Shown in pieces: positions 24,110-34,577 of a DNA stretch of 64,000 nt; the stretch's first letter is position 1, and each line of letters opens with the position of its first letter. A program made the position numbers and the translations under genes. Origin of the DNA: Oscheius sp. JU75. Taxonomy: Eukaryota; Nematoda; Chromadorea; Rhabditida; Rhabditidae. The notes under the pieces were generated by a model that worked only from the letters and a program-made list of their open reading frames with translations, did no database searches and was not told the DNA's origin. Location of the stretch: contig JASJZC010000007.1 of the NCBI GenBank assembly GCA_037178855.1, forward strand, positions 8,122,001-8,186,000. The letters are read 5' to 3'.

Positions 24110-27007
24110 ATGAAAAAGAAGAGCAAACGCCAGACTCGACGCTTGTCGGTGAAAGAGCAAAAACGCACTGCTAAGGATGTGTCGAATTGGGTTGACACTA
24201 CTCAGGTAGACCCACTTTTTCCCAGTAGTATACATGTTGACAGCCTTCCCGCAAGAAGGAGGACGAGGTCAGGCTCAGGGAGAGAAAGGAAGACACTTAT
24301 GTCTCTCAAGGAACGGTGTTTTCGGACAAGTCCGAGGATCTTGTGGAGGAGCCGAAGCGTTTGGACGGGGGGTAAGTCATTTACTGAACATCATCAATTA
24401 TCGTCATTTCTAGATACGCCTGGGCCATCGTCTGCTTCTCCTTTCTGCTACATTTCATTGCTGATGGACTCACCTTCAGTTTCGGGCAGATGTTCCACTC
24501 CATTGTGAAGAAGTTTGATGTCAACCGAATGTTTGGTGCCACGATTGCCGGATTGTTCTTGTCTCTTCCTCTGATGTCATCTCCCTTCGCCTCTGTTATC
24601 GGCGAGCATCTTGGATGCAGGTACCGAAAAATGTGTTGCCGTATACAGTAAAGTTACAGGCTTCAGCTGATTGGCGGCTTGATTGTCAGCATATTCGGAA
24701 TCCTAATGGCACTTCTGGGACTGTCTATCGAGAGTATTGTCATCTTCATGATCGGATTCTCGGTATTCCTGGCTCTCGGTCTTGCTCTCGTCTATAACGG
24801 CGCCATCGTCATCCTGAATCTATTCTTCGATAAAAGACTGGGACTCGCCACCGCTCTCGCTGTTTCGGGAACAGGAATTGGTACTATCGTCTTCCCTCAA
24901 GTCATCGGACAGGTACTTTTTATATTGTGCTCCAACTGTCTTTTCAGTTCGAGAACTACTTTCCGGGCGAATCGGCCACTTGCACCTGCATTCTCGTATT
25001 GGTCCTGTGCATCATCGCTCTCGTCATCTGCGTGTTCTTCATTCGAGACGTCGAGTGGACATCGGACTCGGTTGAGTACAAGCGACGAATGTTCGAGAAG
25101 CGAGTTCGCAAACTCGATCGAGAGCGTGGGGACGAGGAAGACTGCTATGAGCCGGAAGAAGAGAACTACTACGCCCGAAAGAGTACATCTCTGCCATGTG
25201 TCTTTAATCTCAAGGAAGCCAGAGGAAGTCTCATCGAGCTTGGAACCAGCATGCAGGTATGATTCCTACAGTTTTAAGACCTTTAAATCATACAGTCGAT
25301 CCGCGATAGCGTCTCCATCATTAAGCAAGTCCAGCCTCCCGTCCCGAGAAGTCGATCTGTAGGAACCTTCTTGCGCAACAAGAACCTGCCTAATGTTCCG
25401 GAGTACAGTATGCTACATGCGGAAGATTTTAATCATTTGGACCATCTCGATCTCCATGTAAACTTAACTGTTTTTCAGCAATTCTATCCTTTCAGCTTGG
25501 TCACTCTCCTGCCAATACCGTTCATTCAAAGCAGCCATCTCGTGTTCGAATGCTGAGCAAAACCTCAATGAGTGTGGACGCAATCAATGACATGAACGAT
25601 GACGCCATTTCCAAGGCCAAGTCGTGCCTCAGTGATTCGGAAGACGACGGGGACACTGAGACTGAATCCGACACTGCGCGATCCAACGACGGTGTGTCTT
25701 CCGATTCAGAGCTCTCGGACAAGGTTCTTAAGAAGGTATCAATGTTCTTGGCAAACTTTTAGTTTTGTTTAAGAATGGCATACTCAAGAACGGAACCACT
25801 CTTACCAACGGAATTATCTTAAACGTACCTCCTCATAAGCTGGACACATCTCGGCAGACAAGACCTTCACTTGGGGTCAGTCATCAAGCTCCTGGACGTA
25901 TTTTGGTCGGTCGCACTGGATACAGGTATGAGTGAAGGCTTTGGAATTCAATGTGGCGGTTTTTAGAGTGAGAATCAACACCAATCTGCTCGGAAGTCAA
26001 CTGAAGATGCCCTCTGCTCCTCTGATCTTCCACAGGAAGCCAAAGTGGCACGAGAAGCACGAGCATCTTGGTCATCTTTGGAAGGCTCTCTGCTCTCTGC
26101 CTCGACAGTTCCCACTCTATCTTGATATGTTAAAGAATGATCTAACCTGCTGTGTGTGAGTGCAAATCTTCAAACAAACACATCATCATGGTCTTGTCAA
26201 TCAACTATGTAGTGCGCTGGCAACTTGGAGGCCAGATCTATTAGCTTGCTATAGAGTCAATTGACAAAACTCGTGACTTATGACAGTCATGGACAGAATC
26301 CATAACAAACTGACCGAATTGACTACACCCGATCATAACACTGGCTTCTTTCAGCTTCGCCCTCTCCGTCTCTTGCCTCTATATGGTCTTAGATGTGCCC
26401 TACGTCTTTTACTACGATCACGCTGTCGAGAACCTCAACTTCACCCAGAGTGAAGGTTCCGATCTGACCACTGCTCTCGGCCTTTCCAATCTCGTCTTCA
26501 CCTGGACAATTGGATTCCTCGCCGACCGCTTCCAAAAGAAGCTCTTCGCGTTCAACGGAATTTCAATGCTCTTTCTTGGTTTAACTGTCATCTACGTCAG
26601 TTTCTGCACGCGGTACATGCACATGATGGGCAGTTCTGTCGTGTTCGGTGCCTTCGTCAGTTCGAACTATGTCCTGCAGTCCGTCCTTCTCACTCAGCTG
26701 TTCCCAGATCCGAACAAGTTCGCCATCTCCTACGCCATGATCAGTATGTTGGAAGGAGCAGCTACGTTTATCGTGCCTCCCATCATTGGTTATATTCGAG
26801 ATTTTCAATGACAAATCCGAAATTTTAGGCAAGATCCGTGACTATTCCGGCAACTACCACTCCGTCTTCATTGTCTCCGGAGTCATTTTGCTAGTCTCTG
26901 CCATTCTTTCCTTCTACACCGAGTATCTGGTCCACCACGAGAAGCGAAACAGTCGTTCACCTTCCCGAAACTCCAAAGACGTCCCCCTTCTGATTGAGCA
27001 AGTCTAG
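24110..27007 (+). CDS. monocarboxylate transporter, SLC16/MCT family (MFS), 782 aa
   Basis: Proton-coupled or facilitative transporter of monocarboxylates or related small acids at the plasma membrane. Exons 24110-24205, 24244-24371, 24414-24620, 24660-24912, 24948-25256, 25296-25457, 25496-25735, 25774-25925, 25967-26155, 26355-26788, 26829-27007; 2349 nt. The first membrane segment opens with the MCT signature DGGYAWAIVCFSF. Six membrane segments follow in the N half (for example IGGLIVSIFGILMALLG), then a very long charged loop of about 300 residues rich in Ser/Asp/Glu (SDSEDDGDTETESD), then six more in the C half (FALSVSCLYMVLDVPYVFYY onward). The long central loop makes it larger than the usual 450-550 residues. 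A TTTCAG acceptor lies 34 nt upstream of the ATG. Substrate cannot be told from sequence. Confidence 0.9.
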
Positions 27008-27221
27008 AACCGGTATCCCCATCCGTTACTTCTCCCCCTGTACAGCATGTAGACGTGTTTACAAAACGCCTTCTCATTGTGAGACGAGGTCCTTTTTCCG
27101 GTATCATAGTCGTCCCAATAGCTCTATGTATTATTCTAGGGTATACATATTCGAGTTATGGATGCAATAGAGTTGTGAAAGATTTTTTTCCCTTGGTTAA
27201 ACATTTCATAAATGGTTTCTG

Positions 27222-27697
27222 TCAATTGTTTTGCCGTTCGCTGAAGTCGAAGAACTGGGGGAGTTCGGAAGGTTGTTTGACATAACGATGGTCGGTCTCT
27301 TGTCTTCTAAAGCCCCAATTTTTGCAGAAATGCATAATTCCTCACCTCCACTTAGTTCTCCTATTCTGAAACCACGTCTTTACCTGGTTGTCGGTCATGC
27401 TCAGTTGTTCAGCTAGCTGACATCTCTCAATCTGGGTAATGTATTTTTGGGTCTTAAACCGCTCTTCGAGCACCGCCACCTTAAACAATAGGTTGAAACA
27501 AAAGACCAAGATACCTGAGCACGAGAAAAACATGTCCTGGTCTTCTTTGTCTCACCATCTCGCTGAAACGGAGGCGACACTCTGCCGTTCGGCTGGACCA
27601 GCTGATAGGCCTGAGAAACATGCTCAAAACTGCTGAAGAAACTCACAGGAAGCTCGATAAGACTGGAAATGTTGAACGGAGTCCATCCTTTCTGCAT
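27222..27697 (-). CDS. TLX/C15-type homeobox transcription factor, 121 aa
   Basis: Four exons (- strand): 27697-27647, 27610-27515, 27479-27346, 27306-27222; 366 nt. The homeodomain covers about residues 38-97, split by an intron near position 12 and another near position 56. It reads [11 protein letters not shown] then [14 protein letters not shown], with helix 3 [19 protein letters not shown]. Threonine at homeodomain position 47 is the hallmark of the TLX (HOX11/C15) group, and RQKY/TQKY in helix 2 fits. The N-terminal [11 protein letters not shown] is an eh1-like repressor motif. At 121 residues the protein is very short for the family. The 5' leader may start at an acceptor about 40 bp upstream of the ATG. 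It lies tail-to-tail with the MCT gene. Confidence 0.85.
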
Positions 27698-28689
27698 CAC
27701 GGACAGACAAGTGAGAGAGCGAACAGAAGCGCTTCGCACTGCAATTAGACGAAGGCACAAAATTGCTCGTCATTTGGCAGACAAATACCCTTTATGATTG
27801 TCATCTCCCTCAACAATCATCTGTTACAGAGACACATGCAGCTATCGAATGTCAACTGTTAAATTCTTCTTTGTAGAAGGAAGAATAGCAATGTTGCTCT
27901 TTTCGACCGTGGGGCTCGGAGGTGTAAAGTTCAAAACATGTCCTATTTGGTTGTAGGGTTTCTGGTAGGAATCAGCTGCAGAATGGTTATAGAGTACTTG
28001 TTTTTTAATGCCTATGTTTTGTGCAAAAAGCTGTCCAAAAGGTACTGTGGGAAGTTGACTTCATTATGCAGCTTCCGCCAGTTTCGGCTTCTGACCGGCT
28101 CTTATGCAAATAGAATAGCAGGCTGAAACAAGCGCATAGCCAATGAATCAACATTATCGTGTGGCTAGCTTTAAAATTTCTTGATGTTCCACTGTATCCC
28201 ATGCTTTAAGAATGTACAGTTAGAAGGTTCGGTTTTCCATTCAAGCCTCTTTTTTATTTAGAAGGGCCCTGGTTTTACCTGATCTTGATTCTCGTTCAAT
28301 TTCATCGCTCAGACAAATAAATGACAGCCGGAAGTATATAAGCTTTACAGGGCATCACATTAACGGGCTCCATTCCCAAACCGAAGTGCTTTCGCAGCTT
28401 TTTGTGCCCGCTGCGCGCGTTTTCGAGTGCCTGACAAGGGGGCGCATCAGTGTTTGTCCGTCTCTTTTGTGACATCGCCATTCTAACTAGCCGGATCCTC
28501 TTCTTGCTTACATTACTCACCTACGGACAGCAGTTGCTGTTTTCTTACACTCTGGTCCAAAAATTTTCTTTACTGCTAAAAAGAAACAGATGTTGGCTTC
28601 TTCGCAACAAGTCTTGAGCTCAATGTCATTTTATAGCATTGTCTTCTTGGGAAGTTACCGACTCTTTGAGGGAGCTGCAGCTCCTAAAG
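27698..28689. other. intergenic between TLX-type gene and the gene at 28.7 kb
   Basis: No gene model with splice support. A - strand frame at 28520-28302 is coding-like but isolated. Confidence 0.4.
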
Positions 28690-29897
28690 AGACCCCGACC
28701 TCTTCCAAGATTCAAAGACGAAGAAAAATGCATTTATGCTCAGTGGAACATCAAGGTAGAGCCTTCTTAACCCAAAATATGTTATGATTTAAGGGCTTCT
28801 ACTGCAGGAAAAGCGGTCTGCCTAAGCTGGCAGTCAAAGGCGTTGCTCGAGTGCAGTACTCGACGCTACACATTAATGGCGGGTTTCCAAAGTTTCACAT
28901 CAGAATTCCTTTGGTAAGTGGCTGGTTATTCAATAGAAAGAAACTTTTAGGTCTCAATAGGATATATTGAATCCAGCAACGACGTGATGGACATACGAGG
29001 TTGCGACTACAAAATACTTCTCTTTGGTGTGGACAATATACAGGTGTGGTTTGAACTTTATCATCAAAATGCTCACTTTTGCTCTTTGCAACGGTCCGAA
29101 ACATCCCTCAGACTGTGAACAAATGCCAAACGTTCAAAAACCGATTGCATTCACATTAACTCTCAGTTCTTGTATGCATCTAGCCGTTCTAAACAGTTGT
29201 TGTTTTGGGTTTTGAGTTGCAGTTTTGTATTTTAGGTGTTTACGTATACAAGGAGTAAGCTAACTTTTACTCTTTTCAAATCAAAAACATGACTCATTTG
29301 CTCTCATAGTCAAGTACGTAGATTTCCCTCCTCGGAGCTCTAAAGTTCGCGATGTCTTTTTCACAAAAAGTCGGCGAACTTTTGAAAAAGTAGCTTGGCT
29401 CTAGTGTTTTTAACCAACGATTAGGATAGACATACTAGATCAGAAATGATGAACAGATCAGCAAGGTCACCACAGCAAGAGTGAAGCGAAGTCTGAAGAT
29501 TGCTTTGAATTTTCAATTATTTCCAGACTATCCGAGACTGGTTGCGTTTTCTGGTGATCCGTCAGCGAGTGCCACATTCATTAGTCGGAAAGCAGTTTGA
29601 ATGGCAGGTACTTTCAAACGAAAAAATAGTGGACATGTGATTAATGAGCTCCTTTTCAGGTCCGCCCCGTGAAAAATGACCGCCAGCTAAAGATCTCCCC
29701 CTTCTCTCCACTCAACTGTTTCCGTTTCGTATGAAAATAAATATATTTATTTTCTCTTTGCACAGATGGGGGAACAGCGAGTATGGCAAGGCATGTCATT
29801 CTGTATAAGGCACACAACTCACTTTACCCTTTGGAGTTTACATGGTTACGAAACAGAGCCCAGAAAAAGATTTACACACAGAACACGGAGCTCTTAA
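28690..29897 (+). CDS. unrecognised protein, partial model (5' exons uncertain)
   Basis: Phase-consistent exons 28690-28755, 28808-28913, 28951-29043, 29527-29607, 29660-29728, 29766-29897, ending TAA. The product contains [15 protein letters not shown], then [16 protein letters not shown], then [20 protein letters not shown]. Alternating strands ending in an amphipathic helix could be a PH/GRAM-like fold, but that is only an impression. It continues with [14 protein letters not shown] and a basic C-terminus. An AATAAA inside the last intron (about 29736) means transcripts could instead end there after one more codon. The start is not fixed; a competing frame begins at an ATG at 28590. The 483-bp intron 29044-29526 is empty. 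Lies tail-to-tail with the C2H2 gene. Confidence 0.5.
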
Positions 29898-30086
29898 CCC
29901 TATCATGGAGAGATATTGCTAGTTTTTGGTAGAGAGAGCGGAAGAAGAATACAAGAAAATCACCAGATTTGCTTTTTTGGGGTCGGGGAAGAAATCGTTT
30001 GTACATATTAGAGAATCATAGAAAACGGTGTGTGGGATAGGCAGCGGGGGGCTTTGGTTGTACTCGGAATAATTAACACCTAGAGC

Positions 30087-31547
30087 CTAGACAGAAGCCT
30101 CCTCGGGTTCCAGTTTAAAGTCGGCGCCCAGTTTGAACTCGGATTTGAAGTCCGGTAACAGCGAGCCGGGAGCCAGAGTTGAGATCAGGCCACAAATAGC
30201 CTCTGGAAGACCATTCTGACGCAGAGCCGAGTCGTCGGCTGTTCCATTCTGCATGTGCGTCTTCTTGTGCCGCAGCAGATTGTCTTTTCTGTTGAACCTG
30301 CAACATTTTTCTCATTTTTTCTATTTTTCTCCGATACCTTTTGTTGCAGTAGGGACAGGTATGTGGCCGGAGACCCGTATGAATAAATTGATGCTTCTTG
30401 AGCAGGAATTTGTTGGCGAACCTCTTCTGGCAATTAGAATGCTCGCAGATGAAAGGCTTGTCTGAAGTTCACTCTTCACAACGGAACCTCCTCCTTGTCT
30501 CTCTATCTCTGTCAAAATTTATTGCGCGCTGGACGACCTCAGACAGTCAAGGGCGGTGAATCGTATCACTTCGCAGCGCGAACCTGAACGATAATCATGT
30601 CAGACAACTCAAATTAGGCCGCAATTAATGAGCAAGGGATATTTCGAATAGAGAGGGGAAAACAGTGAAAATGTCACGTAAAGATCGTAGTTATGCAAAT
30701 CTACGGTAGCTTCAAAACTGACATAAGAGTTTGTCAATAGTGCTTGCAATATTTTAGAACAAGTTGGAACCTGTCAGAGGAAACTTCTCAGAACTGAACT
30801 CTGGGATTCTCAAGTATCCTGAGCATTGCGGTCATGCGAGATTTGGAATGCGTTACTGAAGTGTCTTACTATATCAAGCAGAATACTCTACCAGTGGCCT
30901 GAAACAGAACTATCAATTTTCCTAATGACAGACTATTGTTTTGAGCAAAGATTTGCTATAGATACATCATCCTTAAAAACCTTTGTTGGATTGTTCAGTA
31001 TCTTTTGGATTAAGTGTTTTGATACCCAGTTAGCGCATTACGGATTGTTTGGAAGCTATGCGCCCTCTTCTAACAAAAATGATTTCAGAGAAAACCAATT
31101 GTATATCTGTGTACATCGTGATGTCTTCGGAAGGTGAGTGGGAACTCTTGCCATCCTATGATCTACTAACTTTAAGTTGCGTCCCTTGCGGTTTTTGCCT
31201 TCCCACTCCATTTTCCGCCCGCTTAATTACCCCAGTACCAATTCAGATTTTTCTCGATGGGAATCTCTTTCTCTCTGCGAGTGCGTGATAACTATCTAAC
31301 TCCTCCCGTCGATGTTATCGAGGCGAGTTGAGGGCGCAGGAGGTGACTTAAGGTCGCGCATAAATCTTGTTACATATTGGAGTTGAACGACCGACCTGAA
31401 TCATTGTCGACACTCATCTCGAGAAGTGGGAAATCGTCCTTGATGTCTTCGGAAGGTGAAGGGGAACTCTCGCCATCTTCGATGTTCTCGTCCTGTCCAT
31501 CCATCGAGTCCTGATGTTGCATGAAGGAATGCCCACTTAGCCTCTGT
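30087..31547 (-). CDS. C2H2 zinc-finger transcription factor, C-terminal three exons
   Basis: Exons (- strand) 31547-31396, 30461-30338, 30297-30087. If translation begins at the ATG at 31522, the product is about 154 aa. An acidic Ser-rich N part (DGESSPSPSEDIKDDFPLLE) precedes two C2H2 fingers. Finger 1 is C-x4-C-x12-H-x3-H (ICEHSNCQKRFANKFLLKKH). Finger 2 is C-x2-C-x12-H-x3-H (CPYCNKR/FNRKDNLLRH), interrupted by an intron after the second cysteine. The linker TGLRPHT is close to TGEKP. The C-tail is acidic. TTTCAG directly precedes the 31547 exon, so it is either trans-spliced there or joined to upstream exons; a coding-like stretch at about 31660-31600 is a candidate. Subfamily not recognised. 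The 934-bp intron holds a partial copy of the neighbouring exon. Confidence 0.75.
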
Positions 31548-33574
31548 CTGAAAGAATTTCCTTGTTTCAAATCTCTTCGACTGCTTTTTCTAACTCAGTC
31601 TGCGCACCGAACGTCCGCACGATATCACTAACAGCCTGATTAGCGGACAGACAATGCAATAAACCATTTAGGAAAAAGTTTAATAGCTCTGGCCGGAAGA
31701 CTGACCCCTTGATTTCAAAGCTTTTACAAAAAGTCCTCGGAAACTGGGTTGAAACTTTTTTTTAATAAGAAATTTCAACCGCTGCCATTCATCTCTCTAT
31801 CTCCCTCAACGGCTTTCAAACAAGAAAAAGCGATCCTCGCCGGCGATCTATCGCAACGCGATCTGGCTCCTCAAGTCTTGTCCTTCTCCTTTTTCTCCGT
31901 ATCGGTCAAGCGGGTTCTTCTTCAGCAATGCCGCTTCCCCCGAGGTTCCGAGAGTCATTAGGCAAACCGTTATCAATCAACCGCACCAGGCCACACTGCC
32001 CATGACAACGAGCTGCTACGGATACAGTGGGAGAGAGAACGAGGCGAGAGAATGAATCCAAGGCATGTCTAATGGACGACTGTGTCATATATATCGAAGC
32101 ACTTCAGTACTTTTTCAAACGTTCTAAGTTTGTGGCTAATAGTTGGAGTGCGCATTCAATTATGTCTCCCGACAGGATAAAGGCTTAAAGTTGATACCGA
32201 ATATACAATCTATGTTTATTAGGATTTTGTCTGTTCTATCTGAAATTTCACGAAAATGTTTCATTCAAAGCTTTTTCTGGCAAGTATTCAATCATACATC
32301 TCTTCAAAAATAGTCAAACAGTTCCGATGATGGTTCATTTGAAACTTTCGAGACAATGCCAAGACAAACACACAAGTGCAAGGTTTTGAATCAAACACTG
32401 CAATATAGTTGGATAAACAACAGTCTGCTACTTGATTGATATCAGAACTACGAACACATTCCCTTGTTGCTCGATTTCCTTCAGCATTGGAGAAATCTTG
32501 CAAAGCTAGCTCAAATTTATCGCGTTTTTTGTACTTTCAGTCATGTCATCTTTCCAAAAGTATATTGCACTATTGGACTATGTGAATCTAATTGGATCTA
32601 AAAGAGAGAGGGAGAGTTCTGAATACAATAAAGGATTGATCTTTTATACTTAAAGTCACAGAAGTTCGACAGTTAGTTCTCATTCGAACCTTGCTTTCAA
32701 TGTTTCAAAAGTAGTTCCCTTCTCTGACAGTTTTGCCTCTCTCGCTGTTCCTCAGGACAAAGAGAAGCGATCAAAAGGACTCCCTTTCCCTGATAAAACA
32801 CTAGAGTTCCATCGCCATATAACAACTGTTCTTGCCCCTTGTTTGCCTAGCGATAAACTGATCGCAACTTTTTATCATTAACTGATAAGAGGCGACAGTT
32901 GCAGAGTAGGTTTCAAACCTTCGGTAATCGGATTCCGAGACCTACTGATTGGCTCAATGCATGCCGCTCAAGCAGAATCCTAAGAACGCTCGCGGCTGTA
33001 AATGACTCCTTTTGCGGTAAGCGGCCTTTTCGGAATAGGGTAGAGGAGTGACAGCCGCCGGGGTCATTGACGGCACTCCTCGGTAATATCTGACAGTAGC
33101 CAAGGAACTATCCTCAAGCGGAATGCGGTTGTCTCGAAAGATAACGGCGATCGAGGTCGGCCTTCGACAGCGACCGCCGACCGCCGACTTTACAACCAAT
33201 GAACTCGCTCCTCCGAGTTACCGTAACGGAAAGAAAACAAGCAAAGGAAAGAGAGAGAGAGGGAGCCTATGCCTACTGTAAACAGGTTCCGCCGACAATC
33301 GTCGCCCATATCATTGAATGAGGAAGAAGGCGAGAAGAGCAGATACTATTTGTTGTGTTTCCGGTGAGGAATGATTTTGTTTACAAGTTCGCAGTTCACT
33401 CGGTCTCCCCGTTAACGATATCCCATTAGGTTTTCTACCAAAAGCAATGTCCAAAGACTGACCGCTGACAGTTTCTTAGGACAAGCGCTTCATCATCAGC
33501 ACTTAACTGCCAATAAAACAATGATTGATGAGCCAACATTGACACAACAGCGCAACTCCAAAATTAAGAGGGAC
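31548..33574. other. upstream region of the C2H2 gene, no other gene recognised
   Basis: Contains a coding-like - strand stretch at 31660-31600 (reads SANQAVSDIVRTFGAQ) and a consensus GATA site at 32881. Nothing else is supported. Confidence 0.4.
32881..32890 (+). promoter_or_regulatory. consensus GATA-factor site ACTGATAAGA
   Basis: Exact match to the extended ACTGATAAGA site bound by intestinal GATA factors in Caenorhabditis. It lies about 1.3 kb upstream of the C2H2 gene and about 0.7 kb beyond the 3' end of the gene at 33.6-34.6 kb. Ten bases can match by chance, so function is inference. Confidence 0.3.
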
Positions 33575-34577
33575 TCACATTTGACCCATCATGGTACCAA
33601 AAAGAGATCCTGTATTGGCAGGGTTTTGCATCATCCTGATCATGTTCAAGTAGGCTTGGGGATCCACGCTCGACGTCCATCCAGGAATCATCACTTGCGG
33701 TTGCCCTTCGTCTTTCTAAGAGAAATCATAGCAAACAATCTCTTTGAATAAAAACCTCGGGCTGAAACTTCTTGCAGAGCTGCTTGACCGTGTCATCTAG
33801 ACTCCGAGTTGCCTTCCGTTTGACCGAAGTCTAAAAATTACTAGTGTTCCGGAGATCAGAAACAGCTGGCAGGTTAGGCAAAATTACGTCACGTCAGTGA
33901 CCCGATAGCCGCTTTGCGGGGAAACGAACCTGTGACAGATTCATCGACAGGGGGACATCCTCGGACGGTGTCGAGGCTTTCGGACTCTCCTCACCAGCAG
34001 AGGTAGGGGAGGCATCCTAAAAAAAACTGAGATTCTGCAGAATGAGAATATGGAAATACCTGGCTCAATGGTGTCGGGAATTCGGGAGAGGAGGCAGAAG
34101 AATTCAATTTACATCGAACCGTCGGTGTGATTGTCTCTCTTAAAAGCGTTTAATGAAGGCAGTCCATTTTTTCCAGACCTGTCCTGTCCATCATCAGCTT
34201 TGCCCTCCAAGGTTTTGGAAATATACGAACGCAGCGAATGAATCTCTTTCAGCACCTCGAGGCAGTCACTGCTAGGATTGAGGGTCAACGGAAGTTGGCT
34301 GAGATCAGTAGCGGCAAAGATGAGGTTCTCTCGAGCATTGAACACATCATAGAGATCAACGACATCTTGAGGTAGATGGACGGCTTCCTAAAGTTGTTTT
34401 TGTCCAAAAGCATTTTAAAGAACCTACCAGAGGAGAAGTTCTGCGGAGGAGGACGTCTCGAGCATCAGCGATGAGGTCTGCTGCGAAGGAACGTTGGACC
34501 AAAAGCCGCAAGTTGGACAGGGAACGGAAATTGTGAATGAAGCAGAGCACCGAGTTTACAACTATCGGCCGTTCCAT
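33575..34577 (-). CDS. unrecognised 246-residue protein with helical N-terminal domain
   Basis: Six exons (- strand): 34577-34428, 34387-34179, 34138-34060, 34016-33930, 33830-33756, 33715-33575; 741 nt, all phases consistent. Residues 1-115 look like a compact all-helical domain (MERPIVVNSVLCFIHNFRSL, LPQDVVDLYDVFNARENLIF, LEVLKEIHSLRSYI). Then comes a Ser/Thr/Pro-rich linker (SSPEFPTPLSQ, SPKASTPSEDVP), a basic stretch (VKRKATRSLDDTVKQLCKKF) resembling a nuclear localisation signal, and a Met/Gln-rich tail. The stop follows GTMMGQM; a GTGAGT donor overlapping it could give an alternative IKC ending. Probably a nuclear regulator, but no family recognised. Confidence 0.65.

Noticed and set aside
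28302..28520. - strand frame with coding-like composition
   Set aside because: Isolated, with no acceptor or donor giving a gene model and no recognised motif.
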